From positions 496,001 to 560,000 of the forward strand of contig NZ_CP114054.1 in the NCBI RefSeq assembly GCF_026967575.1: 64,000 bases of DNA, written 5' to 3'. The translations under genes were made by a program, and so were the position numbers. Origin of the DNA: Aurantiacibacter sp. MUD11 (lineage in GTDB: Bacteria; Pseudomonadota; Alphaproteobacteria; Sphingomonadales; Sphingomonadaceae). The notes below the pieces were generated by a model that was not told the origin of the DNA, ran no database searches, and saw nothing but the letters and a program-made list of their open reading frames with translations. Of this stretch, positions 29,059-37,692 are shown piece after piece. Each line of letters begins with the position of its first letter. The first letter of the stretch is position 1.

Positions 29059-29506
29059 ACAGGCTGGCTCACATCCTCTCTGGCGCGCCGTGAAGGCGCC
29101 GTGATCTCCGCAGACAGAAGGGAAATTTGCGTAGATGCGCAACAAGGTTGCCGTGGCTTTCCCCGGCTGCTAGCTAATTGCTTGTCGGGGCGAAATGTCG
29201 CCACGGCCGCCCGGGAACCGCCCTAATGCGCTACCGGGCCTAGCTTACAGGTTGATGCCGCAATGCAAAGTTACAGCCAGCTAACCGCACAGCACCCGCA
29301 GGGGTTGCCGACGGTTGCGGGGCTTCCAGCGCAGACGAAAACCCTGCGCCTTTTCAATGCGACAGACACGTTTCGCACTTCCGTTTGCCAGATTGGCGAC
29401 GGGGTGATGATCTTTGATTCTCGCACAACACGCGAGACCCACACATATCGGCAGCCGCAATCCCCCAGCCACGCTGGAGCAGGGCCGGCTGCCCGGAGAA
29501 TATTCA
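29059..29506. promoter_or_regulatory. 448-nt divergent region between the amidase gene and rne; structured rne leader
   Basis: No ORF here has gene-like features. Three strong inverted repeats lie on it: a nested one with arms 29150-29157/29200-29207 enclosing 29161-29165/29186-29190; one with arms 29209-29214/29234-29239; and one with arms 29295-29300/29316-29321. They are on the rne side, where a long 5' leader controlling RNase E by self-cleavage is known in enterobacteria. Promoters for both genes must lie here but none stands out. Confidence 0.5.
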
Positions 29507-32185
29507 ATGGCAACGCGCATGCTTATCGATGCGCGCCACCCGGAAGAAACGCGGGTGGCGGTGCTCAAGGGAAACCGGATTGAGGAGTTCGACTTCGAAT
29601 CTGCCGAGCACAAGCAGATCAAGGGCAATATCTACCTAGCAAAAGTCACCAGGGTCGAACCGTCGCTGCAAGCGGCCTTCGTCGACTTCGGCGGCAATCG
29701 CCACGGTTTCCTCGCTTTCAGCGAAATCCATCCCGACTACTACCAGATCCCGGCAGCCGATCGTGAAGCCCTGCTCGCCGAAGAGCAGGCTGCGGCCGAG
29801 GAAGAAGCCAAGCTTCGCGCCGAGGAAGACGATTACGAGGACGGCGAGGACGCCGAACTGGACGCTGGTGACGGCGACGACGAGGATGACGACGAGCCGG
29901 AAGCCGGTGTCGAGGAGATCGACACCAGCGAGAAGGACGACGTCGCCACCATCGAGGATGGCCACGTAGAAAACGGCGAAGATGCCGCTGAAGACGCGGA
30001 CGATTCCGAAGAAGACGACGGCGAAAGCGGCGAGGAAAAGCCGCGTGGTCGCGGTCGTGCTCGCGGGCGTCGTCAGGGCCGTCGCGGCGGCTCGCGTGCC
30101 AAGGAAATCGACGAGGCTCGCGCCAAGCGCCAGGCTCTGCGTCGCCGTTACAAGATCCAGGACGTCATCCAGCGCCGCCAGGTGCTGCTGGTGCAGGTCG
30201 CCAAGGAAGAGCGTGGCAACAAGGGCGCCGCCCTCACCACCTATCTCTCGCTGGCTGGCCGCTACTGTGTCCTCATGCCCAATTCCAGCCACGGTGGCGG
30301 CATCTCGCGCAAGATTTCTAACGGCGGGGATCGCAAGCGCCTGAAGCAGATCGTGAACGAGCTGAAACTGCCCAAGTCGATGGGCCTGATCGTTCGCACC
30401 GCCGGGCTCCAGCGCACCAAGACCGAGATCAAGCGCGACTTCGACTATCTCGCCCGCCTGTGGGACGAGATCCGCGAACGCACGCTGGGTTCCAGCGCGC
30501 CGAGCATGATCCATTCGGATTCGGACCTCATCAAGCGCGCCATCCGCGACATCTATAATCGCGAGATCGAGGAAGTCGTGGTCGAGGGCGAAGAGGGCTA
30601 CAAGTCCGCCAAGGCCTTCATGAAGCTGCTGATGCCCAGCCACGCACGGCGGGTGAAGCACTATTCCGACCCCGTGCCGCTGTTCCAGCGTTACGGCGCG
30701 GAAGACCAACTGTCGGCGATGTACGACCCGATGGTGCAGCTGAAATCGGGTGGCTACCTGATCATCAACCCGACCGAGGCACTGGTGTCGATCGACATCA
30801 ACTCGGGCCGTTCCACCAAGGAGCACGGGATCGAGCAGACCGCGCTGCACACCAACCTTGAAGCCGCGCGTGAAATCGCCCGCCAGCTGCGCCTGCGCGA
30901 CATGGCCGGCCTGGTGGTGATCGACTTCATCGACATGGAGCGCACCGGCAACGTGCGGAAGGTTGAGCGCGCCATGAAGGATGCGCTCAAGAACGACCGC
31001 GCGCGCATCCAGGTGGGCCGCATTTCGGGCTTCGGCCTGATGGAGATGAGCCGCCAGCGCCTGCGTACCGGCGTACTCGAAGCCACCACGCGCCAGTGCC
31101 CGCACTGCGACGGCACCGGCCTGGTCCGCACCGCCAGCTCCGCCGGCCTGTCGGCCCTGCGCCTGATCGAGGACGAGGCAGCCAAGGGCAAGGGCACGGT
31201 AATCACGCTCTATGCCTCCACCGAAGCGGCCGTGTACCTGCTCAACGCCAAGCGCGCCGACCTTGCCGAGATAGAGGAACGCTATGGCGTGACCGTGGAA
31301 GTGAAGCCGGAAGGCGAGGACGAAGGCGCCAAGATGCGCGTCACCTCGTCCGGTCCGAAGCCCTCTTCCGCGCCGAAGTTCGACCCGATCATCGACGACG
31401 ATGACGACGACGACATCGAGGAAGACGACGACGATACCGCCGCCGAGGACGATGATGACGGCGCTTCGCGCAAGAAGCGCCGCCGCCGCCGTCGCGGTGG
31501 CCGTGGCCGCAACAAGAACCGCCAGCAGGACGAGGACTCCGAAGACTCGTCCGAGGACGATGGCGAGGAAGGTTCGGCCGACGACAGCGCCGAGAACGAC
31601 AGCGAAGACGGCGAAAGCAAGCCCCGTCGCCGCCGTGGCCGTCGCGGCGGACGCAACCGCAATCGCAAGCGCCAGGACGAGGACCAGTCCGAGGAATCGC
31701 AGGACAGCGAAGCCAAGGAAGAGGAGACCGCTGACGCCGAGGCCCAAGCTCCGGCAGAGGAAGCTCCTGCCGAAGAGGCCAAGCCGAAGAAGCGCACGCG
31801 TCGGAAGAAGGCCGAACCCAAGGAAGAGGCCGAGGGCGAGGGCGAGGTAGAAGCCAAGGCAGAGGAAGCTCCTGCCGAGGAAGAGAAGCCGAAGAAGCGC
31901 ACCCGTCGCAAGAAGTCCGACACCGCCGAAGCCAAGGAAGAACCCAAGGCCGAGGAACCTGCGGCCGAAGAAGCTCCCAAGCCGAAGCGCACCCGTCGCA
32001 AGAAGGCGGAAACGGTCGCCAAGGCAACGGATGAAAGCAGTGACGACGGTCCCGCCGTCACCGAAGTCGCTGCGCCGGAAGCTGCCGCAGACCAACCCGA
32101 GGCAGACGTCGCCGATGCCGATGGTGTCGAAGACGACGGCTCACCGCGTCGCGGTGGCTGGTGGCAGCGCACCTTCGGTAACTAA
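29507..32185 (+). CDS. rne: ribonuclease E
   Basis: Endoribonuclease E/G and degradosome scaffold, 892 aa. The S1 RNA-binding region (30-250) is interrupted by an acidic then Arg-rich insert at about 90-200. The catalytic acidic residues sit in EALVSIDINSGRS (D430) and VVIDFIDMERTGN (D473). The Zn-link cysteines C531 and C534 are in CPHCDGTG. Beyond about 640 the protein is low-complexity: acidic runs, Arg-rich RRRRRGGRGRN segments that may bind RNA, and three copies of KKRTRRKK-type basic blocks spaced by EE-rich linkers. Ends in a conserved-looking GWWQRTFG. Start ATG 29507 has CGGAGAA upstream. Confidence 0.96.
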   Translation: MATRMLIDARHPEETRVAVLKGNRIEEFDFESAEHKQIKGNIYLAKVTRVEPSLQAAFVDFGGNRHGFLAFSEIHPDYYQIPAADREALLAEEQAAAEEEAKLRAEEDDYEDGEDAELDAGDGDDEDDDEPEAGVEEIDTSEKDDVATIEDGHVENGEDAAEDADDSEEDDGESGEEKPRGRGRARGRRQGRRGGSRAKEIDEARAKRQALRRRYKIQDVIQRRQVLLVQVAKEERGNKGAALTTYLSLAGRYCVLMPNSSHGGGISRKISNGGDRKRLKQIVNELKLPKSMGLIVRTAGLQRTKTEIKRDFDYLARLWDEIRERTLGSSAPSMIHSDSDLIKRAIRDIYNREIEEVVVEGEEGYKSAKAFMKLLMPSHARRVKHYSDPVPLFQRYGAEDQLSAMYDPMVQLKSGGYLIINPTEALVSIDINSGRSTKEHGIEQTALHTNLEAAREIARQLRLRDMAGLVVIDFIDMERTGNVRKVERAMKDALKNDRARIQVGRISGFGLMEMSRQRLRTGVLEATTRQCPHCDGTGLVRTASSAGLSALRLIEDEAAKGKGTVITLYASTEAAVYLLNAKRADLAEIEERYGVTVEVKPEGEDEGAKMRVTSSGPKPSSAPKFDPIIDDDDDDDIEEDDDDTAAEDDDDGASRKKRRRRRRGGRGRNKNRQQDEDSEDSSEDDGEEGSADDSAENDSEDGESKPRRRRGRRGGRNRNRKRQDEDQSEESQDSEAKEEETADAEAQAPAEEAPAEEAKPKKRTRRKKAEPKEEAEGEGEVEAKAEEAPAEEEKPKKRTRRKKSDTAEAKEEPKAEEPAAEEAPKPKRTRRKKAETVAKATDESSDDGPAVTEVAAPEAAADQPEADVADADGVEDDGSPRRGGWWQRTFGN

Positions 32186-32211
32186 TCGCGCCCGGGCGCA
32201 GGAGCACTTCC

Positions 32212-33039
32212 ATGGATCCGCTACCGGTAACCGTCATCGTGCTGGCTGCCCAGCGCACTGGCGTCGTCAACCCCCTCGCCGCGCGCGCGGGAGTAAGCCA
32301 CAAGTGCCTGGCACCGATTTGCGAGCGACCGCTGATCGAGCACGTGATGGAAGCGCTGACCACCCTGCCCGCCATCCGCGAGATTCGCGTGGTGCTGGAG
32401 CCGGAGGGACAGGCCGAAGTCGACACCGTGCTGGAACAGTTCCGCAGTCGCGGGATGCCGATCACATTGGTCGACAGCAATCCCAACATCGTTGAAAGCG
32501 TGCTGGCGGCGACGAAAGGCGAAGACGGTCCCTTCGTCGTCACCACCGCCGACAACGTGCTGCTGACCCACGATGGCTTCGAACAGGTCCGCGAGGCGAT
32601 GCGCGAAGCCGACGGGGTTATCGGCGTCACCACCCGCGAACGTGTATGGGCCGTGCACCGCCAGGGCCAACGCGGATTCTACGATTTCAAGGATGCCGGC
32701 TACGCGAACTGCAACCTATACGGGCTGGCCAACCGCAAGGGACTGAACGCGGCGGAAATTTTCCGTGAAGGCGGCCAGTTCCAGGCCAATCCCGGTCGCC
32801 TGTTGCGGGCCGTGGGCCTGTTCAACATCCTGCTGATGCGCTTTGGTCTCGTCACCTTCCCCAACGGCCTGCGCCGCGTCGGCAAGCGCTTCGGAGCGAA
32901 GCTGGAGCCGGTGATCTTCGAAGACGGCGCGCTCGCCATCGATGTCGATAACGAGCGTACCTATGCCATCTGCGAGTGGGTGCTGGGACAGCGGCTGGGA
33001 ATGGACATTCCCAAGCCGGAAATCGCCCCGGACGCCTGA
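32212..33039 (+). CDS. MobA-like nucleotidyltransferase
   Basis: 275 aa with an N-terminal NTP-transferase fold. The signature loop is VLAAQRTGVVNPLAARAGVSHKCLAPI, with Lys in HKCLAPI, and the metal-site Asp lies in VTTADNVLLT. It resembles MobA/NTP_transf_3 proteins, but the glycine-rich loop is not the usual LAGGxxxRMG, so the substrate is uncertain; a sugar-nucleotide or polyol cytidylyltransferase is possible. It starts 26 nt after rne on the same strand and ends 4 nt from the convergent methyltransferase. Confidence 0.75.
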   Translation: MDPLPVTVIVLAAQRTGVVNPLAARAGVSHKCLAPICERPLIEHVMEALTTLPAIREIRVVLEPEGQAEVDTVLEQFRSRGMPITLVDSNPNIVESVLAATKGEDGPFVVTTADNVLLTHDGFEQVREAMREADGVIGVTTRERVWAVHRQGQRGFYDFKDAGYANCNLYGLANRKGLNAAEIFREGGQFQANPGRLLRAVGLFNILLMRFGLVTFPNGLRRVGKRFGAKLEPVIFEDGALAIDVDNERTYAICEWVLGQRLGMDIPKPEIAPDA

Positions 33040-33043
33040 GCCG

Positions 33044-33679
33044 TCAGGCGCCGGCGCGCCGCGCCATTCCCCATTCCATCCAGCCCGCCCATTTCGGGGC
33101 CTTCTCGAAATATTCCTGTCCGATCGGCTCGATCTCGAATCCGGCCTTGCGGATCGAGCCGCCGACTTCGCGCGTGAGGTGGCAGTTGCCGGCCAGGTGC
33201 TTCCACACCGGTTCTATCCGTCGCTGCCATTTCGCCGGGCCTGGGTCAGGCGCCTTGCCATGCTCAAGGAACAGCAGCCGCCCGCCAGGCTTCAGCACGC
33301 GGCGCATCTCCGACAGGACCTGCTGCGGATTGTCGACCGAGCACAAGGTGTAGGTGCAGACAACCGTATCGAAGGCGCCATCGCCAAACGGGATGGCCTC
33401 TCCCTTGCCTTCGCGAATATCGGCGTCCCACCCTCTTTCAGCCGCCCGCTGCCGGGCGTCTTGCAGCAGGCTGGCGTTCGGATCGATGCCGGAAAAGCTG
33501 GTGACTGCCTCGCGATCGTAGTGCCGCTGGTTATAGCCACCGCCGCACCCCAATTCGAATACTGCGCCCTTTGCCAAAGGCACTACCTGGCGCCGCAGTT
33601 CGTCGACGTCCTCCGAACCGCATCCAAACTTGACCACCTTCGGCAGGATGGTCTCGTCATACCACTGGGCCAATCCCAT
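33044..33679 (-). CDS. class I SAM-dependent methyltransferase
   Basis: 211 aa, Methyltransf_11 type. Motif I is VFELGCGGGYNQ, with FSGIDPNAS at strand 2 and FDTVVCTYTLCSVDNPQ at motif IV, then RVLKPGGRLLFLEHG. It resembles UbiE-like or phospholipid methyltransferases; EHGK and the C-terminal YFEKAPKWAGW are common in that group. Start ATG 33679 gives a normal length. Substrate unknown. Confidence 0.85.
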   Translation of the reverse strand: MGLAQWYDETILPKVVKFGCGSEDVDELRRQVVPLAKGAVFELGCGGGYNQRHYDREAVTSFSGIDPNASLLQDARQRAAERGWDADIREGKGEAIPFGDGAFDTVVCTYTLCSVDNPQQVLSEMRRVLKPGGRLLFLEHGKAPDPGPAKWQRRIEPVWKHLAGNCHLTREVGGSIRKAGFEIEPIGQEYFEKAPKWAGWMEWGMARRAGA

Positions 33680-33820
33680 AGCGCCTCCCCCAAGGGCTTT
33701 CGTCGCACAGTTTCGCCGGATTGGCGCATTTTGCAATCGCAAATCGCACACCCCGTTGCGCGACCTATGCTTTGGGCCTAACGGGCGAGCGATATCCCGC
33801 ACCCCATGAAAAGGCCCGCC
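33680..33820. promoter_or_regulatory. 141-nt divergent promoter region with a short palindrome
   Basis: Lies between the methyltransferase (minus) and ATP-grasp (plus) genes. A small inverted repeat, TTTGC-AATC-GCAAA (about 33731-33744), and the nearby ATCGCA repeats may be an operator. No clear -35/-10 pair stands out on either strand. Confidence 0.3.
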
Positions 33821-34834
33821 ATGAGCAAAGAAATTGCCCCGCTCCGCATCCCCGAAGAGGCGAAAGAGCGCGTGCGGATGTTGTTCATGGCGAAGCACGC
33901 CCTGTGGGGCGGCGGCATGCACCCGGAGGACGGCAACCACGCCATCTATCACCACGAGGTGCGCACGACGCTGGAAGGCCTTGGGCTTAATCTCCAGTTT
34001 GCAAACAGTTATGACGTGCTGTTCACACGGCCTGACGTCGACTTCGTGTTCCCGCTGCTCAATCGCGGGGGCTTCGTGAACTCCGAAATGCTGATCCCCA
34101 TCCTGTGCAACATGCACCGCATCCCGTACCTGGGGGCGATGCCCTTCCTGCGCGGGCTGGGCGACGACAAGTCGGTCTCGAAGCTGGTTTCGACTCACGC
34201 GGGAGTGCCGACGGCGCCGTGGTTCTGCTATCGCCGCGGTGCCCCGGTGCTGGAACAGGACCTGCCGCCCTCGCCCGATGGCCGCTGGGTGATCAAGCCC
34301 AATGCCTCCTCCGCCAGCTGGGGCATATCCGATGCCTTCGATTGGAACGGGGTAACCAATGCGCTGGCCGACATCCACGGCCAGGGCCACGATGCTATCG
34401 TGGAACCCTATCTGGACGGGTATGATGTGCAGTGCGCCTTCATCACCATCGACAACGAGCCGGTGGCCCTGCCGATGCTGTGGTACGAGCGCGAGAACAC
34501 GCAGAAGCTGTGGACCTATTACGAAAAGCGCGACCTTGTCCCGAATACGGAGAAGGCGGCGCTGAAGCGGTTCGACCATCCTGAACTGGCCCCGAAGATC
34601 GAGGAAATGGCGAGGAAGGTCGCTCGCGAATTCGTGCCCTTCGACTATGGCCGCATAGAGTTCCGCGTCGACCTGAAGACCGGCGACATCAACTTCATCG
34701 AGATCAACCTCAACTGCAACCTGTGGTCGGAAAAGGTGATGGCCAAGGCCGCCGCCCAGGCCGGCTTCAGCCATGCAGACCTGATGGAAACCCTGCTGGC
34801 GGAATGCTGGCGCCGCAATGCGCTGATCAGCTAG
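33821..34834 (+). CDS. ATP-grasp ligase-like protein
   Basis: 337 aa with a D-Ala-D-Ala ligase-like ATP-grasp fold. Readable motifs are DDKSVSKLVSTHAGVPTAP (Lys-containing pre-loop), GRWVIKPNASSASWGISDA (ATP-binding Lys and small-residue loop), AIVEPYLDGYDVQCAF, and the metal site INFIEINLNCNL. The N-terminal part carries a NRGGF motif. It probably joins an amino or carboxyl group to another molecule, product unknown. ATG 33821 has AAAAGG six bases before it; an ATG five codons earlier has no such site. Shares CTAG stop with the convergent SDR. Confidence 0.82.
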   Translation: MSKEIAPLRIPEEAKERVRMLFMAKHALWGGGMHPEDGNHAIYHHEVRTTLEGLGLNLQFANSYDVLFTRPDVDFVFPLLNRGGFVNSEMLIPILCNMHRIPYLGAMPFLRGLGDDKSVSKLVSTHAGVPTAPWFCYRRGAPVLEQDLPPSPDGRWVIKPNASSASWGISDAFDWNGVTNALADIHGQGHDAIVEPYLDGYDVQCAFITIDNEPVALPMLWYERENTQKLWTYYEKRDLVPNTEKAALKRFDHPELAPKIEEMARKVAREFVPFDYGRIEFRVDLKTGDINFIEINLNCNLWSEKVMAKAAAQAGFSHADLMETLLAECWRRNALIS

Positions 34835-35547
34835 GGTTCGACCAGCTTTCCCTTCCAGTCGAACAGCCCGCCGCTTTGCGCGGGAGCGAGGTTGTCGATC
34901 ACGTCCAGCAGGCATGACGCCGACTTCTCCGGCGTGATCAGCTGGCCTTCTGGCAGATTGGACTGGAACGGCTTGGACAGCGCGGTGTCGACCGTTCCGG
35001 GATGCAAGCCGACGACCACGGCCTGCTTGTGCGTGCGGCCCAACTCGATGGCGAAATTGCGGATCAGCTGGTTCAGCGCGGCCTTGCTGGCGCGATAGCT
35101 GTGCCAGCCACCGATGCGATTGTCCGAAATGGAGCCGACCCGGGCCGAGATGGCGGCGAAGGTCGCAGGCGCATTACGCGGGAACAGCGGCAGCACGTGC
35201 TTTGCCACCAGGGCCGGCCCGATGGTGTTGAGATAGAGCACCCGCGCCATCGCCTCGGGGTCGACCTGCTTGTAGCTGCGTTCGGGTCCGGTGCCGTTCT
35301 CCAGCGTCAGCACGCCGGTGGTTACCATCACGAGATCGGGTGGCGCGTCACGCCAACCCTCTGCCGCGGCGGCAATCGAGGCTTCATCGTCGAAATCGAA
35401 CCGAAACGGGGTCACCCGCGGCAAATCCGGGCCTGCACCTGAGCGCGAACCCGCAAACACCTCGATCCCGCGCATGGCCAGTGCCTCCACCAGCGCCGCG
35501 CCAATTCCGCCGCTGCTGCCGAAAACCGCTGCACGCGTGAATGCCAT
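34831..35547 (-). CDS. short-chain dehydrogenase/reductase
   Basis: 238 aa Rossmann-fold SDR. The cofactor motif is FGSSGGIGAA (GxxxGxG), Ser in the FAAISARVGSI strand, and catalytic Y-x3-K in YRASKAALNQL. The sequence resembles the C-factor/YciK-like group (LHPGTVDTALSKPF). The oxidised substrate is unknown. Convergent and overlapping 4 nt with the ATP-grasp gene. Confidence 0.9.
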   Translation of the reverse strand: MAFTRAAVFGSSGGIGAALVEALAMRGIEVFAGSRSGAGPDLPRVTPFRFDFDDEASIAAAAEGWRDAPPDLVMVTTGVLTLENGTGPERSYKQVDPEAMARVLYLNTIGPALVAKHVLPLFPRNAPATFAAISARVGSISDNRIGGWHSYRASKAALNQLIRNFAIELGRTHKQAVVVGLHPGTVDTALSKPFQSNLPEGQLITPEKSASCLLDVIDNLAPAQSGGLFDWKGKLVEP

Positions 35548-35717
35548 GGGCTTCCTTTCCTACGAGCCGTTGCCCGACCTAGGGGCACACCATGCCCGTT
35601 TCCACCCGTCCAAAGTCTCGTATTTCCGCGCCTTTGCGAGTGCCTATATGGGGCTCAGGTTTCCTGCCCAGGACAGTGTTCCATGTGTTCCACATTAGCA
35701 GGAGAAAGCAGATTTTC

Positions 35718-35768
35718 CCTGCCGGTGTGGTGCCTGCGACTTGCCCTATCGGCAGGTATGGCTAGATA
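35718..35768 (+). promoter_or_regulatory. candidate sdhB promoter with flanking inverted repeat
   Basis: TTGCCC (35741-35746) and TAGATA (35763-35768) are 16 nt apart, so transcription would begin near 35775, 23 nt before the sdhB ATG. Arms CCTGCCG (35718-35724) and CGGCAGG (35750-35756) bracket the -35 box and could be an operator. Further up, tandem GTGTTCCA repeats (near 35678-35694) add a second possible site. Confidence 0.4.
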
Positions 35769-35797
35769 GGACGCGCAAGCGATAGGGACGAATTTTC

Positions 35798-36580
35798 ATG
35801 GCTACCTTCACCCTCCCCAAGAACAGCAAGATCCGCAAGGACGGCGAGGTTCACAAGGCCGAGACAAGCGGCCGGATCCGCAAGTTCCGCATCTATCGCT
35901 ATGATCCCGACAGCGGCGAAAACCCGCGCTACGACACCTTCGAGATCGACCTCGACGAGTGCGGCCCGATGGTCCTCGACGCGCTGTTCAAGATCAAGAA
36001 CGAGATCGACCCGACGCTGACCTTCCGCCGTTCCTGCCGCGAAGGGATCTGCGGGTCGTGCTCGATGAACATGAACGGCAAGAACGGCCTCGCCTGTACC
36101 ACCGCGATCGAGGACGTGAAGGGCGATATCCGCATCACCCCGCTGCCGCACATGGAAGTGATCAAGGACCTCGTTCCCGACTTCACCCACTTCTACGCGC
36201 AGTACGCCTCGATCCGTCCGTGGCTGCAGACCGTTTCCACCACGCCTTCGGGCAAGGAACGCCTGCAGTCGCCCGAACAGCGCGAGAAGCTGGATGGCCT
36301 GTACGAGTGCATCCTGTGCGCCTGCTGCTCCACCTCCTGCCCGTCGTACTGGTGGAACAGCGACAAGTTCCTTGGCCCGGCGATTCTGCTGCAGGCCTAT
36401 CGCTGGCTGGCCGACAGCCGCGACGAGATGACCGGTGAGCGGCTCGACGAACTGGAAGATCCCTTCCGCCTGTATCGCTGCCACACGATCATGAACTGCG
36501 CCAATGTCTGCCCCAAGGGCCTGTCGCCCGCCAAGGCGATCGCCGAAATCAAGAAGATGCAGGCCGAGAGGCACGTCTGA
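35798..36580 (+). CDS. sdhB: succinate dehydrogenase iron-sulfur subunit
   Basis: 260 aa electron-transfer subunit of complex II, which links succinate oxidation to quinone. [2Fe-2S] ligands are C80, C85, C88 and C100; the [4Fe-4S] set starts C171-x2-C174-x2-C177 and the [3Fe-4S] set includes C181, then Cys in [15 protein letters not shown]. SdhA, SdhC and SdhD are not in the window on either side, so this gene is separated from them. AGGGA lies ten bases before ATG. Next is zapE, overlapping its stop. Confidence 0.97.
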   Translation: MATFTLPKNSKIRKDGEVHKAETSGRIRKFRIYRYDPDSGENPRYDTFEIDLDECGPMVLDALFKIKNEIDPTLTFRRSCREGICGSCSMNMNGKNGLACTTAIEDVKGDIRITPLPHMEVIKDLVPDFTHFYAQYASIRPWLQTVSTTPSGKERLQSPEQREKLDGLYECILCACCSTSCPSYWWNSDKFLGPAILLQAYRWLADSRDEMTGERLDELEDPFRLYRCHTIMNCANVCPKGLSPAKAIAEIKKMQAERHV

Positions 36581-37692
36581 GCGGCGTCCTCGCCCGCTAT
36601 GAACGCCTGATCGCTGCCGGCGAGCTACGCGCCGACCCGGACCAGCGCCGCGCTGCCGAGCGGCTCGACGCGCTGGAGCGTGAGCTGGAAGCAGAGCAAT
36701 CGGGCGGCCTGCTCGGCCAGCTGTTCGGCCGCAAGAAGGTGCGCGCGCAGGGCGTCTACATGTGGGGCGGCGTGGGACGCGGAAAGTCCATGCTGATGGA
36801 CCTGTTCCACGCCTCGCTCGACATTCCGGAAAAGCGCCGCGTGCATTTCCACGCCTTCATGCAGGAGGTCCACGCCGCCTTGCGCGAAGCCCGCAAGAGC
36901 GAGAGCGGCGACCCGATCCCGCCCGTGGCCCAGGCGCTTGCGAAAGACCTCAAGGTGCTCGCCTTCGACGAGATGGTGGTGAACAACTCGGCCGACGCGA
37001 TGATCATGAGCCGGCTGTTCACCCAGCTGATCTGCGAACTGAACGTCACCGTCGTCACCACCAGCAACCGCCCTCCCCGCGATCTCTACAAGGACGGACT
37101 GAACCGCGAGCATTTCCTCCCCTTCATCGACCTGATCCATGCCGAGATGGACGTGGTCGAACTGAACGGGCTGACCGACTACCGGCTGGAACGCATTGCC
37201 GGTCTGAAAACCTGGCACACGCCGATCGGCGACGAAGCCACGGCCAAGGTGCGCGAGGCCTTCTTCCGCCTGACCGACTATCCGCCCGAAGATGCAAAGA
37301 ACGTCCCCAGCGCCGAACTGGACGTGGGCGGCGGACGCATGCTGCATGTGCCCAAGAGCCTGAAGGGCGTGGCCGTGTTCAGTTTCAAGCGCTTGTGCGA
37401 ACAGGCGCGCGGGGCGCCCGATTACCTCGCCATCGCACAGGCCTATCACACGGTGATCATCGTCGGCATACCGCAGATGGGCAAGGACATGCGCAACGAG
37501 GCCGCGCGCTTCGTCACGCTGATCGACGCACTCTACGAGAACCGCGTAAAGCTGTTCGCCACGGCTGCGGCGGAACCGGAGAACCTCTATCCATCAGGCG
37601 ACGGTGCCTTCGAATTCGAGCGCACGGTCAGCCGCCTCAAGGAAATGCAGAGCGACGAGTACATGGCGCTGGGCCACGGCGCTGCGGGCTAG
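36577..37692 (+). CDS. zapE: cell division ATPase ZapE (AFG1-like), apparent CTG start
   Basis: ATPase that acts on FtsZ in other bacteria. The product is 371 aa if started at CTG 36577, which overlaps the sdhB stop as CTGA with GAGAGG five bases upstream. Residues 2-60 then read [22 protein letters not shown] and continue as a typical ZapE N-terminus up to Walker A GGVGRGKS (64-71); Walker B is VLAFDEM. No ATG, GTG or TTG occurs in this frame between the sdhB stop and GTG 36739. That GTG would give 317 aa and lose 54 conserved residues. Shares CTAG stop with the convergent amidotransferase. Confidence 0.92.
   Translation: MSGVLARYERLIAAGELRADPDQRRAAERLDALERELEAEQSGGLLGQLFGRKKVRAQGVYMWGGVGRGKSMLMDLFHASLDIPEKRRVHFHAFMQEVHAALREARKSESGDPIPPVAQALAKDLKVLAFDEMVVNNSADAMIMSRLFTQLICELNVTVVTTSNRPPRDLYKDGLNREHFLPFIDLIHAEMDVVELNGLTDYRLERIAGLKTWHTPIGDEATAKVREAFFRLTDYPPEDAKNVPSAELDVGGGRMLHVPKSLKGVAVFSFKRLCEQARGAPDYLAIAQAYHTVIIVGIPQMGKDMRNEAARFVTLIDALYENRVKLFATAAAEPENLYPSGDGAFEFERTVSRLKEMQSDEYMALGHGAAG

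Noticed and set aside
31740..32010. Repeats in the 3' part of rne as a mobile or CRISPR-like array
   Set aside because: They are in-frame coding repeats of Lys/Arg blocks, unequal in length, without spacers.
29636..32095. Minus-strand 819-aa frame opposite rne
   Set aside because: Mirror of acidic and basic runs gives Leu/Val/Phe repeats that look membrane-like by accident.
33044..34915. 623-aa frame joining the methyltransferase to sequence opposite the ATP-grasp gene
   Set aside because: The methyltransferase starts naturally at 33679; the rest is antisense to a real gene.
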